Assembly: GCF_014643535.1 (NCBI RefSeq)
Contig: NZ_BMJQ01000004.1
Coordinates: 248,001 to 312,000 of the forward strand
DNA from: Aliidongia dinghuensis
GTDB taxonomy: Bacteria; Pseudomonadota; Alphaproteobacteria; ATCC43930; CGMCC-115725
DNA: 64,000 nucleotides
Direction: 5' to 3'
A model generated the notes under the pieces. That model did not search any database and was not told the DNA's origin. It saw only the letters and a program-made list of their open reading frames with translations. Of the stretch, positions 15,546-23,340 are shown piece after piece. Each line of letters begins with the position of its first letter. Position 1 is the first letter of the stretch. The translations under genes and the position numbers were made by a program.

Positions 15546-16990
15546 TGCCGACCACGCCGAACCGCCGGGTGCCGCACCTTCGTCATGTCGGCGCCGTCTC
15601 CATCGTGGCATTGGGGGTGGCGGCCGGGCTGCAGCCGGGCCATGCCGCGGCCCAGACGCTGCAGGACGCCCTGGTGCAGGCCTATCAGAGCAATCCGCAG
15701 CTCTTGGCCGAGCGGGCCAATCTGCGGGCGACCGACGAAGGCGTCCCGCAGGCGCTGGCGAATTGGCGCCCGACCGTGCAATTGTCGGCCTCGCAGGGCT
15801 ATACCCACGTCGACAGCACATCGCCTGAGGCGGTGACCAACGTGCTGGGGCAGCCGACCGGCAAGACGGCCGACGTCTCGGGCAGCTCGAACAGCCACCC
15901 GCAGACCTACGGCGTCTCGATCACCCAGCCGCTCTATCGCGGCGGGCGCACCGTCGCCCAGACCGCCGAGGCGCTGAACCTGGTCCAGGCCGAGCGGGCG
16001 CGTCTCGTCGCGGAAGAACAGACGATCATGCTGACCGTCGCCACGGACTATATGAACGTGGTGCGCGACCAGGCGACGGTCGATCTCGACATCAACAACG
16101 AGCAGGTGCTGAAGCGGCAGCTCGAGCAGACCCAGGACCAGTTTCGGGTCGGCGAGGTGACCCGGACGGACGTGGCGCAGGCCGAGGCGTCCTACGCCCA
16201 GGCGATTGCGACCCGCCAGGCCGCCGAGGGCGCGCTGCAGGTCGATCGCGCCGCGTTCGAGCATGACGTCGGCATTGCCCCGGGCAAGCTTGTGGCGCCG
16301 ACCGGTTTGCCGCCGCTGCCGACCAAGCGCGAGGCGGCAGTCGACTTGGCCTCGACCAGCAACCCGAACGTCATCGCCGCCCAGTTCGCACAGCAGGCGA
16401 GCGAAGACAACGTCAACGTCGTCCGCGGTCAGCTCCTGCCGCAGGTCGGGCTCACCGCTTCGTGGCAGCACGCCAAGGATTCGACGAACACCGCCGGCCT
16501 GCGCGCGGACGACGCGCAGGTCGTGGCCCAGGTCACGATGCCGCTCTACGAAGGCGGCGCCATCTATTCGCAGACCCGCCAGGCGAAGCAGACCGTGGCG
16601 CAGCGCAAGAGCCAGGTCGACGACGCCCGGCGCGTCGCCGTCCAGTCCGCCGCATCCTTCTGGGAGCAGATGTTGTCGGACCGGGCGACGATCACGTCGC
16701 TGCAGGCCGCGATCCGGGCCAACGAGATCTCGCTCGACGGCACTCGCCAGGAGGCCGCGGTCGGCCAGCGCACTGTGCTCGACATCCTGAACGCCGAGCA
16801 GGTGCTGCTGCAGTCGCGGGTCAATCTCGTGTCCTCGCAGCATGACGAGATCGTCGCCGAACTGTCGCTCGCCTCGGCGATCGGCGCACTCACCGCAAAA
16901 AATCTGGGCTTGCCGGTCGAACTTTATGAGCCCGACAAGAATTTCAACGAGGTTCGCGACAAATGGGTCGGCTTCGGCTCCGCCGAATAG
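15545..16990 (+). CDS. tolC: TolC-family outer-membrane efflux/secretion channel
   Basis: 481 residues. Residues 1-36 form a signal peptide (LGVAAGLQPGHAAAQ). The mature protein has the two OEP repeats, with TLQDALVQAYQSNPQLLAERANL beginning the first (helical barrel) and TRTDVAQAEASYAQA and QRTVLDILNAEQVLLQS (the VLDxLNAxQxL hallmark) in the second. It forms the outer-membrane channel for type I secretion or RND efflux; no partner pump is adjacent. The ATG shares a base with the rhodanese stop. Confidence 0.92.
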   Translation: MPTTPNRRVPHLRHVGAVSIVALGVAAGLQPGHAAAQTLQDALVQAYQSNPQLLAERANLRATDEGVPQALANWRPTVQLSASQGYTHVDSTSPEAVTNVLGQPTGKTADVSGSSNSHPQTYGVSITQPLYRGGRTVAQTAEALNLVQAERARLVAEEQTIMLTVATDYMNVVRDQATVDLDINNEQVLKRQLEQTQDQFRVGEVTRTDVAQAEASYAQAIATRQAAEGALQVDRAAFEHDVGIAPGKLVAPTGLPPLPTKREAAVDLASTSNPNVIAAQFAQQASEDNVNVVRGQLLPQVGLTASWQHAKDSTNTAGLRADDAQVVAQVTMPLYEGGAIYSQTRQAKQTVAQRKSQVDDARRVAVQSAASFWEQMLSDRATITSLQAAIRANEISLDGTRQEAAVGQRTVLDILNAEQVLLQSRVNLVSSQHDEIVAELSLASAIGALTAKNLGLPVELYEPDKNFNEVRDKWVGFGSAE

Positions 16991-17015
16991 TCCTGGTTTC
17001 CGAAGCCTGCCGCCG

Positions 17016-17040
17016 GGGAACGCTTCCCTTTGCGTTTTTC
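17016..17040 (+). terminator. Possible terminator after tolC
   Basis: Short stem GGGAA (17016-17020) / TTCCC (17024-17028) with a 3-base loop, followed by TTTGCGTTTTTC. The stem is short, so the call is tentative. Confidence 0.35.
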
Positions 17041-17090
17041 TCGCCGAACGTTACAGTCCAAGCCTGCTTTTCGCACGGGTGTGAGCGCTA

Positions 17091-17636
17091 ATGTCCGAGG
17101 CCAAAGGTCAACAAGAACCCTCGATGGAGGAGATCCTCGCATCGATCCGTCGGATCATCGCCGAGGACAATGATGCGGAGAAGCCGGCCGAGGAGGCTGC
17201 GGCACCGCCGCCGCTGCATGTCGCCGAGCCGGAACCAATCTCTGCGCCGGCACCGGTAGCGGCAATGAAGGATGACGTGCTCGAATTGACCGAGGTGGTC
17301 GAGGACGAGCCGGAGCCTGAGCCGCAAGCACCCTACGAGCCGGAGGAGCCGCTGTTCCAGCCGCGCCGCTTCGAGATGCCGGAGGACCCGACGGAGGGGC
17401 TGGTATCGCGGGCGACTGCCGCCGCCTCGACCGCTGCCTTTGCCGCCATGCACAGCCGCGTACGCGAGCGCCGCGACAGCGACGTCTATCTGGGCAATGG
17501 CGCCATCACGCTCGAGGAGCTGGTCAGGGAGCTGCTGCGGCCGCAGCTGCAGGATTGGCTCGACCGGAACCTGCCGGGCATGGTGGAGCGCCTGGTGCGC
17601 GAGGAGATCGAACGGCTGGCACGCGCTGCGAAGTAG
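17091..17636 (+). CDS. PopZ-family protein (DUF2497)
   Basis: 181 residues. The N-terminal helix MEEILASIRRIIAEDN and the C-terminal helices LEELVRELLRPQLQDWLDRN and LVREEIERLAR are the signature of the polar-organising PopZ/DUF2497 family. Between them lies a Pro/Glu-rich acidic linker (about 25-105), as in Caulobacter PopZ. The protein self-assembles at cell poles and tethers chromosome-partition factors. In many relatives valS follows; here a terminator and a RidA gene follow instead. Confidence 0.88.
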   Translation: MSEAKGQQEPSMEEILASIRRIIAEDNDAEKPAEEAAAPPPLHVAEPEPISAPAPVAAMKDDVLELTEVVEDEPEPEPQAPYEPEEPLFQPRRFEMPEDPTEGLVSRATAAASTAAFAAMHSRVRERRDSDVYLGNGAITLEELVRELLRPQLQDWLDRNLPGMVERLVREEIERLARAAK

Positions 17637-17664
17637 CGCGGCGGCCGCTCGAGATCGCGACATG

Positions 17665-17694
17665 CGGGTCGGCACTGCCGGCCCGTTTTCGTTT
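17665..17694 (+). terminator. Intrinsic terminator after the PopZ-like gene
   Basis: 9-bp stem CGGGTCGGC (17665-17673) / GCCGGCCCG (17677-17685) with one G-U pair and loop ACT, followed by TTTTCGTTT. Confidence 0.75.
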
Positions 17695-17804
17695 CGGGTC
17701 GGGTGCCATGCTTCGTCCGCGAACGAAGCGTCTCGCCTCGACCGGCGGCTCTGCCGCCGCCATCATCGCCTTCCCGATCATCAAGCCGCATCCGGGGAAG
17801 GGCG

Positions 17805-18197
17805 ATGAAACGAGAAGTGATCCGCGTCGAGCCGATCTCGACCTATCTTGAGCGATTCCGCGCACCGGCGTCGGCCGTCACGCGCGGTGGCGGTCTGGTC
17901 TTCGTCTCCGGGCTGCCGCCGTTCGATCCGGCAACGGGCGAGATCGCCCAGGTTCCGCTCGAGCGCCAGGCGGAGCTGGTGCTCGACCAGCTGAAGCTGT
18001 GCCTCGAAGCGGCGGGAACAAGCGTGGACAATGTCCTGAAATGCAATGTGTTCTGTACGTCCGCCGAGAAGTTTGCGGCGGTGAACGCGATCTATGCCCG
18101 CTATTTCCCGGTCGATCCGCCGGCTCGCATCTTCGTCTGCGTGCCGGAGTGGAGCGGACCGTTCGACATCGAGGTCGATTGCGTGGCGGTCGCCTGA
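17805..18197 (+). CDS. RidA family (YjgF/YER057c/UK114) protein
   Basis: 130 residues. The fold starts with a short strand and continues [20 protein letters not shown]; the C-terminus ends [14 protein letters not shown]...[11 protein letters not shown], with the arginine that binds the carboxylate of imine/enamine intermediates. RidA enzymes hydrolyse reactive enamines formed by PLP enzymes; some paralogues have other roles. The ATG at 17805 follows GGGGAAGGG. It stands between a terminator and the convergent GntR regulator, so it may be a single-gene transcript. Confidence 0.85.
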   Translation: MKREVIRVEPISTYLERFRAPASAVTRGGGLVFVSGLPPFDPATGEIAQVPLERQAELVLDQLKLCLEAAGTSVDNVLKCNVFCTSAEKFAAVNAIYARYFPVDPPARIFVCVPEWSGPFDIEVDCVAVA

Positions 18198-18210
18198 CGG
18201 GGCTTGGTTC

Positions 18211-18966
18211 CTAACTCTCGGCCGGCTCTGCGCCGCGCCGCTCGAGGGCGGCGCGCAGCCGTTCCCGGCTGTTGGTCAGATGCAGGCGCATGGCGGCACG
18301 CGCGGCCTCGGCATCGCCGCGCGCGATCGCCTGCTGGATCTGGGCGTGCTCCTGCTGGATGCGCTGCAGATAGGCGACCTTGCCCTCCGGATCGTTCTTG
18401 AACAGGTCGAGCCGGGCGCGCGGCACGAGCCGCGGGGCGAGCCGGCCGTAGAGCTCGGTGAAATAATGATTGCCGGTGGCGCGCGCGATCTCCTGATGAA
18501 AGCGCACGTCGTGCTCGGCCGAGCTGTCCGGCCGGCTGAGGCTCGCCTCGAGCGCGTCGAACGCCTGGCGCAGCGCCGTCAGCTGCTCGCTCGTGCGCCG
18601 TTGGGCTGCGAGTGCCGCCGCTTCCGATTCGAGCGCGATGCGGATTTCCATCACCTGCAGCACGTCCTTGACGGTGCTGAGGTCAGCATCGTCGAGCTGG
18701 AAACCGAGCGAGGAGGGCGGGTCGAGCACCCAGGCGCCGCGGCCCTGTTGGGTCGCGATCCGGCCGGACGAGCGAAGGCTCGACACGGCCTCGCGCACGA
18801 CGGTCCGGCTGACGCCATAGAGCGCCATCAGCTCCCGCTCGGTCGGCAGGCGGTCGCCCGGCTTCAACTCGCCCTTCTCGATGCGCGCCGACAGGTCGCG
18901 CAGCACCTGGGTCGTCAGGCTGTCGCGCTGGCGGTGCTCGATGGAACGGCCGAACAGGGGAGGCAT
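18211..18966 (-). CDS. GntR/FadR-family transcriptional regulator
   Basis: 251 residues. N-terminal winged helix (GDRLPTERELMALYGVSRTVVREAV) and a C-terminal FCD all-helical effector domain with the metal-binding residues of the family (DVRFHQEIARATGNHYF; H near 195-220 in RLHL). It is divergent from an SDR gene and close to kdgD, and a TTGT-CGT-ACAA site of the FadR-subfamily type lies between it and the SDR (19084-19094). It probably represses the sugar-acid genes until a pathway intermediate binds; this is inference from position and operator. Confidence 0.9.
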   Translation of the reverse strand: MPPLFGRSIEHRQRDSLTTQVLRDLSARIEKGELKPGDRLPTERELMALYGVSRTVVREAVSSLRSSGRIATQQGRGAWVLDPPSSLGFQLDDADLSTVKDVLQVMEIRIALESEAAALAAQRRTSEQLTALRQAFDALEASLSRPDSSAEHDVRFHQEIARATGNHYFTELYGRLAPRLVPRARLDLFKNDPEGKVAYLQRIQQEHAQIQQAIARGDAEAARAAMRLHLTNSRERLRAALERRGAEPAES

Positions 18967-19052
18967 GGGCGGGGAGGTCCTTGGAGAATATCGCCAGTTG
19001 TCGATGCTTTATGGGCGGCGGTCCCGCCGGCTGGCAAGCGGCCGGCGAGGAC

Positions 19053-19081
19053 TTGCCGTCGTTCCAATCCTACCATATGTC
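19053..19081 (+). promoter_or_regulatory. Candidate promoter of the SDR gene
   Basis: TTGCCG (19053-19058), 17-base spacer, TATGTC (19076-19081). The -35 fits four of six consensus positions, the -10 only three. The operator at 19084-19094 would cover the transcription start. Confidence 0.35.
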
Positions 19082-19083
19082 TG

Positions 19084-19094
19084 TTGTCGTACAA
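19084..19094. promoter_or_regulatory. Candidate GntR (FadR-type) operator upstream of the SDR
   Basis: TTGTCGTACAA fits the TNGTNNNACNA consensus described for FadR-subfamily GntR regulators at every fixed position. It lies between the GntR gene and the divergent SDR. The half-site TCGTACAA recurs in the kdgD promoter at 20946-20953. Confidence 0.6.
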
Positions 19095-19120
19095 GGAAAC
19101 CCCAATTGGAGGAACGAAGC

Positions 19121-19924
19121 ATGGCCGAGCATCCCGATTATCGTGCGCTGTTCGACCTCACCGGCCGTGTCGCGCTGGTCGTCGGCGGCGGCTCGGGGAT
19201 CGGCGAGGCGGGGGCGCTGGCGCTCGCCGCCCATGGCGCGCGCGTCGCCGTCGCCGACGTCGACCAGGCCAAGGCGGAGGCGACGGTGGCCCTCATCACC
19301 GAGCGCGGCGGAACGGCCTCGGCCCATGTCGTCGACGTGCGCGACACGGCGAGCGTCGATCGGCTGGTGGCGACGGTCCAGGCCGCCGAAGGCCGCATCG
19401 ACGTTCTGCTCGACATGCCGGCAATCAACATCCGCAAGCGGCTTGCCGATTATACGGACGAGGAGTTCGACCGGGTCGTCGACCTCAATCTCAAGGGCAC
19501 GTTCCGCGTCGCCCGGGCGGTTGCCAAGGTCATGGCGGCGCAGAAGTCCGGCTCGATGATCCTGATGTCGTCGATGCGCGGCACCAGCGTCGAGCCGGGC
19601 CAGAGCATCTATGGCTCGACCAAGGCCGCGATCACGCTGCTGGTCAAGGGGCTGGCCAGCGAGATGGCCGAGCATAATGTGCGGGTGAACGCGCTCGCCC
19701 CCAGCATCATCGCGACGCCGATCAACGCGGTGATCCGGGACAATCCGGCCTGGAAGGAGGCCTATGCCTCGCGCACCGCGTTCGGCCGGTGGGGCGAGAC
19801 CTATGAGATGGCCGGTCCGATCGTGTTCCTTGCGTCCGACGCGGCGAGCTATGTCACCGGCACGACGCTTTATGCCGACGGCGGTTGGACCGTTGTCGAC
19901 GGCCGGTACAAGCCGCCGGTCTGA
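19121..19924 (+). CDS. SDR-family oxidoreductase (sugar-acid island)
   Basis: 267 residues. Classical short-chain dehydrogenase: NAD(P)-binding GGGSGIG near residue 19, catalytic YGSTK near residue 164, and a closing GTTLYADGGW. The usual NNAG motif after strand 4 is replaced by DMPA (residues about 98-101), followed by INIRK as in gluconate-5-dehydrogenase-like SDRs. The start follows GGAGG with an 8-base spacer. It faces kdgD across a terminator and is divergent from the GntR regulator, so it probably oxidises a hexonate/uronate-derived intermediate. The substrate is not determinable. Confidence 0.85.
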   Translation: MAEHPDYRALFDLTGRVALVVGGGSGIGEAGALALAAHGARVAVADVDQAKAEATVALITERGGTASAHVVDVRDTASVDRLVATVQAAEGRIDVLLDMPAINIRKRLADYTDEEFDRVVDLNLKGTFRVARAVAKVMAAQKSGSMILMSSMRGTSVEPGQSIYGSTKAAITLLVKGLASEMAEHNVRVNALAPSIIATPINAVIRDNPAWKEAYASRTAFGRWGETYEMAGPIVFLASDAASYVTGTTLYADGGWTVVDGRYKPPV

Positions 19925-19942
19925 GGTCGTGCTGATGGAGGC

Positions 19943-19969
19943 CCGGTGCGGGTGGCGTGCCCGCACCGG
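19943..19969. terminator. Bidirectional hairpin between SDR and kdgD
   Basis: Perfect 10-bp stem CCGGTGCGGG (19943-19952) / CCCGCACCGG (19960-19969) with a 7-base loop, between convergent stop codons. It lacks a long T-run in either direction. Confidence 0.6.
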
Positions 19970-19975
19970 ATTCGA

Positions 19976-20899
19976 TCATTGCTGCCCGAGCTTGGCGATG
20001 AGGGCGGCGAGCGCAGCCGTTTCGTCGGGCTTGAGGTCGGACAGCGGCGAGCGGACCGAGCCCGCCGGATGGCCAGCCACGGCGGCACCGGCCTTGATGA
20101 TGCTGACCGCATAGCCCGGCTGGCGGTTGCGGATGGCGAGATAGGGGAAGAAGAACTCGCGCAGCAGCCGGCCGCAGGTCGCGTGATCGTCCGCCATGAC
20201 CGCGTCGTAGAACTCGAGCGCGGTCTTGGGGATGAAGTTGAACACGGCCGAGGAGTAGGTCGGCACGCCCATGGCCTTGTAGGCCTGGGCATAGACCTCT
20301 GCCGTCGGCAGCCCGCCGAGATAGGTCAGCCGGTCGCCGAGCGTATTCCAGATCGAGACCATCGCCTCGATCTCGCCGACACCATCCTTGAAGCCGATCA
20401 GGTTCGGGCAGTCCTGGGCGAGGCGCACCATGGTTTCGGCCGTGAGCCGGCAAGTCGCGCGGTTGTAGACGATGACGCCGAGCTTGGTCGCCCGGCAGAC
20501 CGCGGTGATATGGGCCCTCAAGCCCTCCTGGCTCGCCTCGGTTAAATAGTGCGGCAGCAGCAGCACGCCGGCGGCGCCGAGCCGCTCCGCCTCCTGCACG
20601 TACTCGATCGCCATGCGCGTGCCGTAGCCGGCGCCGGCGATGATCGGCGTCCGGCCGCGGCAGGTCTCGACCGCCGATCCTACGACCCGGCTATATTCCG
20701 GCAGGGTGAGCGAGAAGAACTCGCCCGTGCCGCCGGCGGCGAACAGCGCGGAGACCTTGTAGGCCGACAGCCATTCGAGTCGGGCGGCATAGGATCTGGC
20801 GTCGAAATCCCCGGCCCCGTCGAAGTCCGTCACGGGGAACGACAATAGGCCGGTCGGAATCGTCGCCTTCAATTCCTCGGGCGACATCAGGGAAGGCAT
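19976..20899 (-). CDS. kdgD: 5-dehydro-4-deoxyglucarate dehydratase
   Basis: 307 residues, dihydrodipicolinate-synthase fold. The Schiff-base lysine lies in [10 protein letters not shown], the partner tyrosine in VIVYNRA, and the N-terminal glycine motif is [10 protein letters not shown], the form typical of 5-dehydro-4-deoxyglucarate (KDG-acid) dehydratases, which yield 2,5-dioxopentanoate and CO2 in D-glucarate/galactarate breakdown. The start at 20899 ([10 protein letters not shown]) fits the family. A promoter with an embedded operator lies 39-68 bases upstream. Glucarate dehydratase and dioxovalerate dehydrogenase genes are not in this window. Confidence 0.9.
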   Translation of the reverse strand: MPSLMSPEELKATIPTGLLSFPVTDFDGAGDFDARSYAARLEWLSAYKVSALFAAGGTGEFFSLTLPEYSRVVGSAVETCRGRTPIIAGAGYGTRMAIEYVQEAERLGAAGVLLLPHYLTEASQEGLRAHITAVCRATKLGVIVYNRATCRLTAETMVRLAQDCPNLIGFKDGVGEIEAMVSIWNTLGDRLTYLGGLPTAEVYAQAYKAMGVPTYSSAVFNFIPKTALEFYDAVMADDHATCGRLLREFFFPYLAIRNRQPGYAVSIIKAGAAVAGHPAGSVRSPLSDLKPDETAALAALIAKLGQQ

Positions 20900-20937
20900 G
20901 GGATCTGGGCTCCTGGCGGCGGGTGTGAAGGTTAAAG

Positions 20938-20967
20938 ATAATACATCGTACAAATTTTCTGGACCAA
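20938..20967 (-). promoter_or_regulatory. kdgD promoter with embedded operator
   Basis: On the minus strand TTGGTC (20967-20962), an 18-base spacer, and TATTAT (20943-20938). A site reading ACATCGTACAA on the plus strand (20943-20953) occupies the spacer and shares TCGTACAA with the SDR operator, as expected for repression by the neighbouring GntR protein. Confidence 0.55.
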
Positions 20968-21043
20968 CGACAAGCAGCTGGATGCCTCCCTTGTCAGGGC
21001 GGCGCTTGTCGGATGGCCGGCGCGGGCTTAAGGACAAGGGATC

Positions 21044-22129
21044 ATGTCCGATCCTGCGATCCTGCCGACCGGCGGAAACCGGCCGCTGCGCCGTCCCGAC
21101 GAACTGGTCGAAGCCGGGCTGGCGCCGGCCGACCGGCTCGCAGCCCTCGAACGGGTCGCTGCGCGCTATGCGATCGCGATCACGCCGGCGATGGCCGATC
21201 TGGTCGATCCGACAGATCCGGACGACCCGATCGCCCGGCAGTTCGTGCCCGACGAGGCCGAGCTCGACCATCGGCCGGAGGAACTGGCCGACCCGATCGG
21301 CGATCACAGCCATTCCCCGGTCAAGGGCATCGTCCACCGCTATCCCGACCGGGTGCTGCTGAAGCCGTCGCACGCCTGCCCGGTCTACTGCCGGTTCTGC
21401 TTCCGGCGCGAGATGGTCGGGCCGGGCGGCGAGGCGCTGACGCCGGCGGAGCTCGCGGCCGCGATCGGCTACATCGCCGACCATCCCGAGGTCTGGGAGG
21501 TCGTCATCACCGGCGGTGACCCGCTCATGTTGTCGCCGCGGCGCTTGGGCGAGCTTGTCCGCGCGCTCTCGGCCGTGCCGCATGTCGCCGTCATCCGTTT
21601 CCACAGCCGCGTGCCGGTCGTCGATCCCGGGCGCATCGACGCCGCCCTGGTCGCAGCACTGGCAACCGACAAGGCGGTGTGGGTCGCGGTCCACGCCAAT
21701 CACGCGCGGGAGCTCGGCGACGAGCAGGCCGCGGCGTGCCGGCGCCTTACCCAGGCCGGCATCCCGCTCATCGGCCAGAGCGTGCTGCTGAAGGGCGTCA
21801 ACGATGATGTCGCGACGCTCTCGGCCCTGTTGCGCCGCATGGTGGCGCTCAGGATCAAGCCCTATTACCTGCATCACGGCGACCTGGCGCCGGGCACCCA
21901 GCAGTTCCGCACGTCGATCGATGAAGGCCAGGCGCTCGTGCGCGCGCTGCGCGGCGCGGTCTCAGGCCTGTGCCAGCCGACCTATGTACTGGACATTCCA
22001 GGCGGGCACGGCAAGGCACCGATCGGACCGGATTTCCTTGCGCGCGATACGGCCGGGCACTGGCTGGTCACGGATTTCCGTGGGCAGTCCCACCGCTATC
22101 CGCCGCCCGCGACCGAGGATAAGGGCTGA
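21044..22129 (+). CDS. Lysine-2,3-aminomutase-like radical SAM protein (EpmB-like)
   Basis: 361 residues. The radical-SAM cluster motif CPVYCRFC (CxxxCxxC) binds the 4Fe-4S cluster and S-adenosylmethionine; VVITGGDPL is the GGE-like motif; the PLP lysine lies in [13 protein letters not shown]. The length matches the short EpmB/lysine-aminomutase-like group and lacks the long C-terminus of clostridial KamA. In EpmB the product, beta-lysine, modifies elongation factor P, yet neither efp nor epmA is adjacent, so this assignment is open: it could supply beta-lysine for another use. The start follows AAGGACAAGGG. Confidence 0.85.
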   Translation: MSDPAILPTGGNRPLRRPDELVEAGLAPADRLAALERVAARYAIAITPAMADLVDPTDPDDPIARQFVPDEAELDHRPEELADPIGDHSHSPVKGIVHRYPDRVLLKPSHACPVYCRFCFRREMVGPGGEALTPAELAAAIGYIADHPEVWEVVITGGDPLMLSPRRLGELVRALSAVPHVAVIRFHSRVPVVDPGRIDAALVAALATDKAVWVAVHANHARELGDEQAAACRRLTQAGIPLIGQSVLLKGVNDDVATLSALLRRMVALRIKPYYLHHGDLAPGTQQFRTSIDEGQALVRALRGAVSGLCQPTYVLDIPGGHGKAPIGPDFLARDTAGHWLVTDFRGQSHRYPPPATEDKG

Positions 22130-22233
22130 GGCAGCGACGGCGGCCGTTCAAGGCCCTTGTCTCGGTTGTGCTCGAACCGACATGCTAGCCCGCGTGGAGC
22201 GGGCGCGGGCCCGCGGGTGATCCCGAGAGCCTA

Positions 22234-23340
22234 TTGAAACAGAACCGCCTTTACCTGCCGTCGACTTTCGAGGAGCGCGGCACGGCCGCGCCCTTCACGA
22301 CGCCAATGTTCGTCTTGAGCCGCGTCCGTCCGGACGAGCGCCACGGCTTGGTTCTGCTGCTGCCGAGTTTCGTCGGCACCGAGGGATCCTATGTTGTGCC
22401 CTGGAGCGCGGTCCAGGAGATCGGCGGCATGTCGACCCACGACCGGGCGCTGCACGAGGAGATCCTGGCGGCCAAGGCGACCTCGCCGGACGAGATGCGG
22501 GCGGCGGCCTTCAAGGTGGCGGCGACCGGGCTCGCCGGCCCTCTGGCCGCCGAATCGGCCAGGCAGGCGATCGCGGCGGACCGGAAGAAGATCGACGAAA
22601 CCCATATCCTGCTGATCCTGGCGCTCCTGACCTCGGCCGGCATGACCACCCGGGAACTGACCGAGACCGATCCCGAGACCGACGAATGGCGCGGCAAGAC
22701 CAAGGCGATGCTGACCCAGGCGGCCGGGGAGTACGGCACCGACATCGACCAGGTCTATCATCGGATCGGCGAGCTTAGCCGGGCGCTGGCCCCGGTCGGC
22801 CTTGCGATTTCCCGGCAGGAAGCCCGGCTTCGGCAGATGCTGCAGCGTCTGGGCGAATTTCGCCAGTCGATCGCCGAGTGGGCCGAGCAGGATGTGTCCG
22901 ACATGGCCGAGGGGGCATCGTTCGCGGCGGGCGTCGCCGACCTGACGCTCGATCTCGCCGGCAAGATGTTCCGCAGGCTCGATGTCGCGGTCAGCGACAT
23001 CGGCAAGGTCGTGCGCAACTGGGCGGCGGAAGGGCCGCAAGCGCGCCGTCTGGCCGGCCGGCTGTCGTGGCTGCTCGACGGCTGGGAGACCGTCATGGAG
23101 CTGTGGCGCAGCGTGGCCGATCAGCCGGTCGATGTGCAGCGCGACGGCGTCACCAACCTCATGCGGGTGCTGCCGCTCATTCCGCGGAGCGAAACCGAAG
23201 ATGACGGCAGCGAATTGGGCAGGCGCTGCGAGATCTTCCGGCACACGCGCTTGCAGGCCCATGTCGACTGGCGTACCGGGAAGTACGATGTCGAGCTCGT
23301 TTCCCGCATCGAGCAGATCAAGGCGAGGGCGACGGCATGA
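22234..23340 (+). CDS. Unrecognised protein, first gene of a coupled pair
   Basis: 368 residues from a TTG start; the next in-frame ATG (22306) would remove a conserved-looking N-terminus (MKQNRLYLPSTFEERG). No signal peptide. Residues ~25-60 look beta-rich (MFVLSRVRP...LVLLLPSFVGTEGSYVVPW), the rest is predicted mainly helical with many Ala/Glu/Arg and one hydrophobic stretch (THILLILALLTSAG). No catalytic or nucleotide-binding motif is visible. Its stop overlaps the next gene (ATGA), so the two proteins are made together, probably in fixed ratio. I do not recognise the family. Confidence 0.7.
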   Translation: MKQNRLYLPSTFEERGTAAPFTTPMFVLSRVRPDERHGLVLLLPSFVGTEGSYVVPWSAVQEIGGMSTHDRALHEEILAAKATSPDEMRAAAFKVAATGLAGPLAAESARQAIAADRKKIDETHILLILALLTSAGMTTRELTETDPETDEWRGKTKAMLTQAAGEYGTDIDQVYHRIGELSRALAPVGLAISRQEARLRQMLQRLGEFRQSIAEWAEQDVSDMAEGASFAAGVADLTLDLAGKMFRRLDVAVSDIGKVVRNWAAEGPQARRLAGRLSWLLDGWETVMELWRSVADQPVDVQRDGVTNLMRVLPLIPRSETEDDGSELGRRCEIFRHTRLQAHVDWRTGKYDVELVSRIEQIKARATA

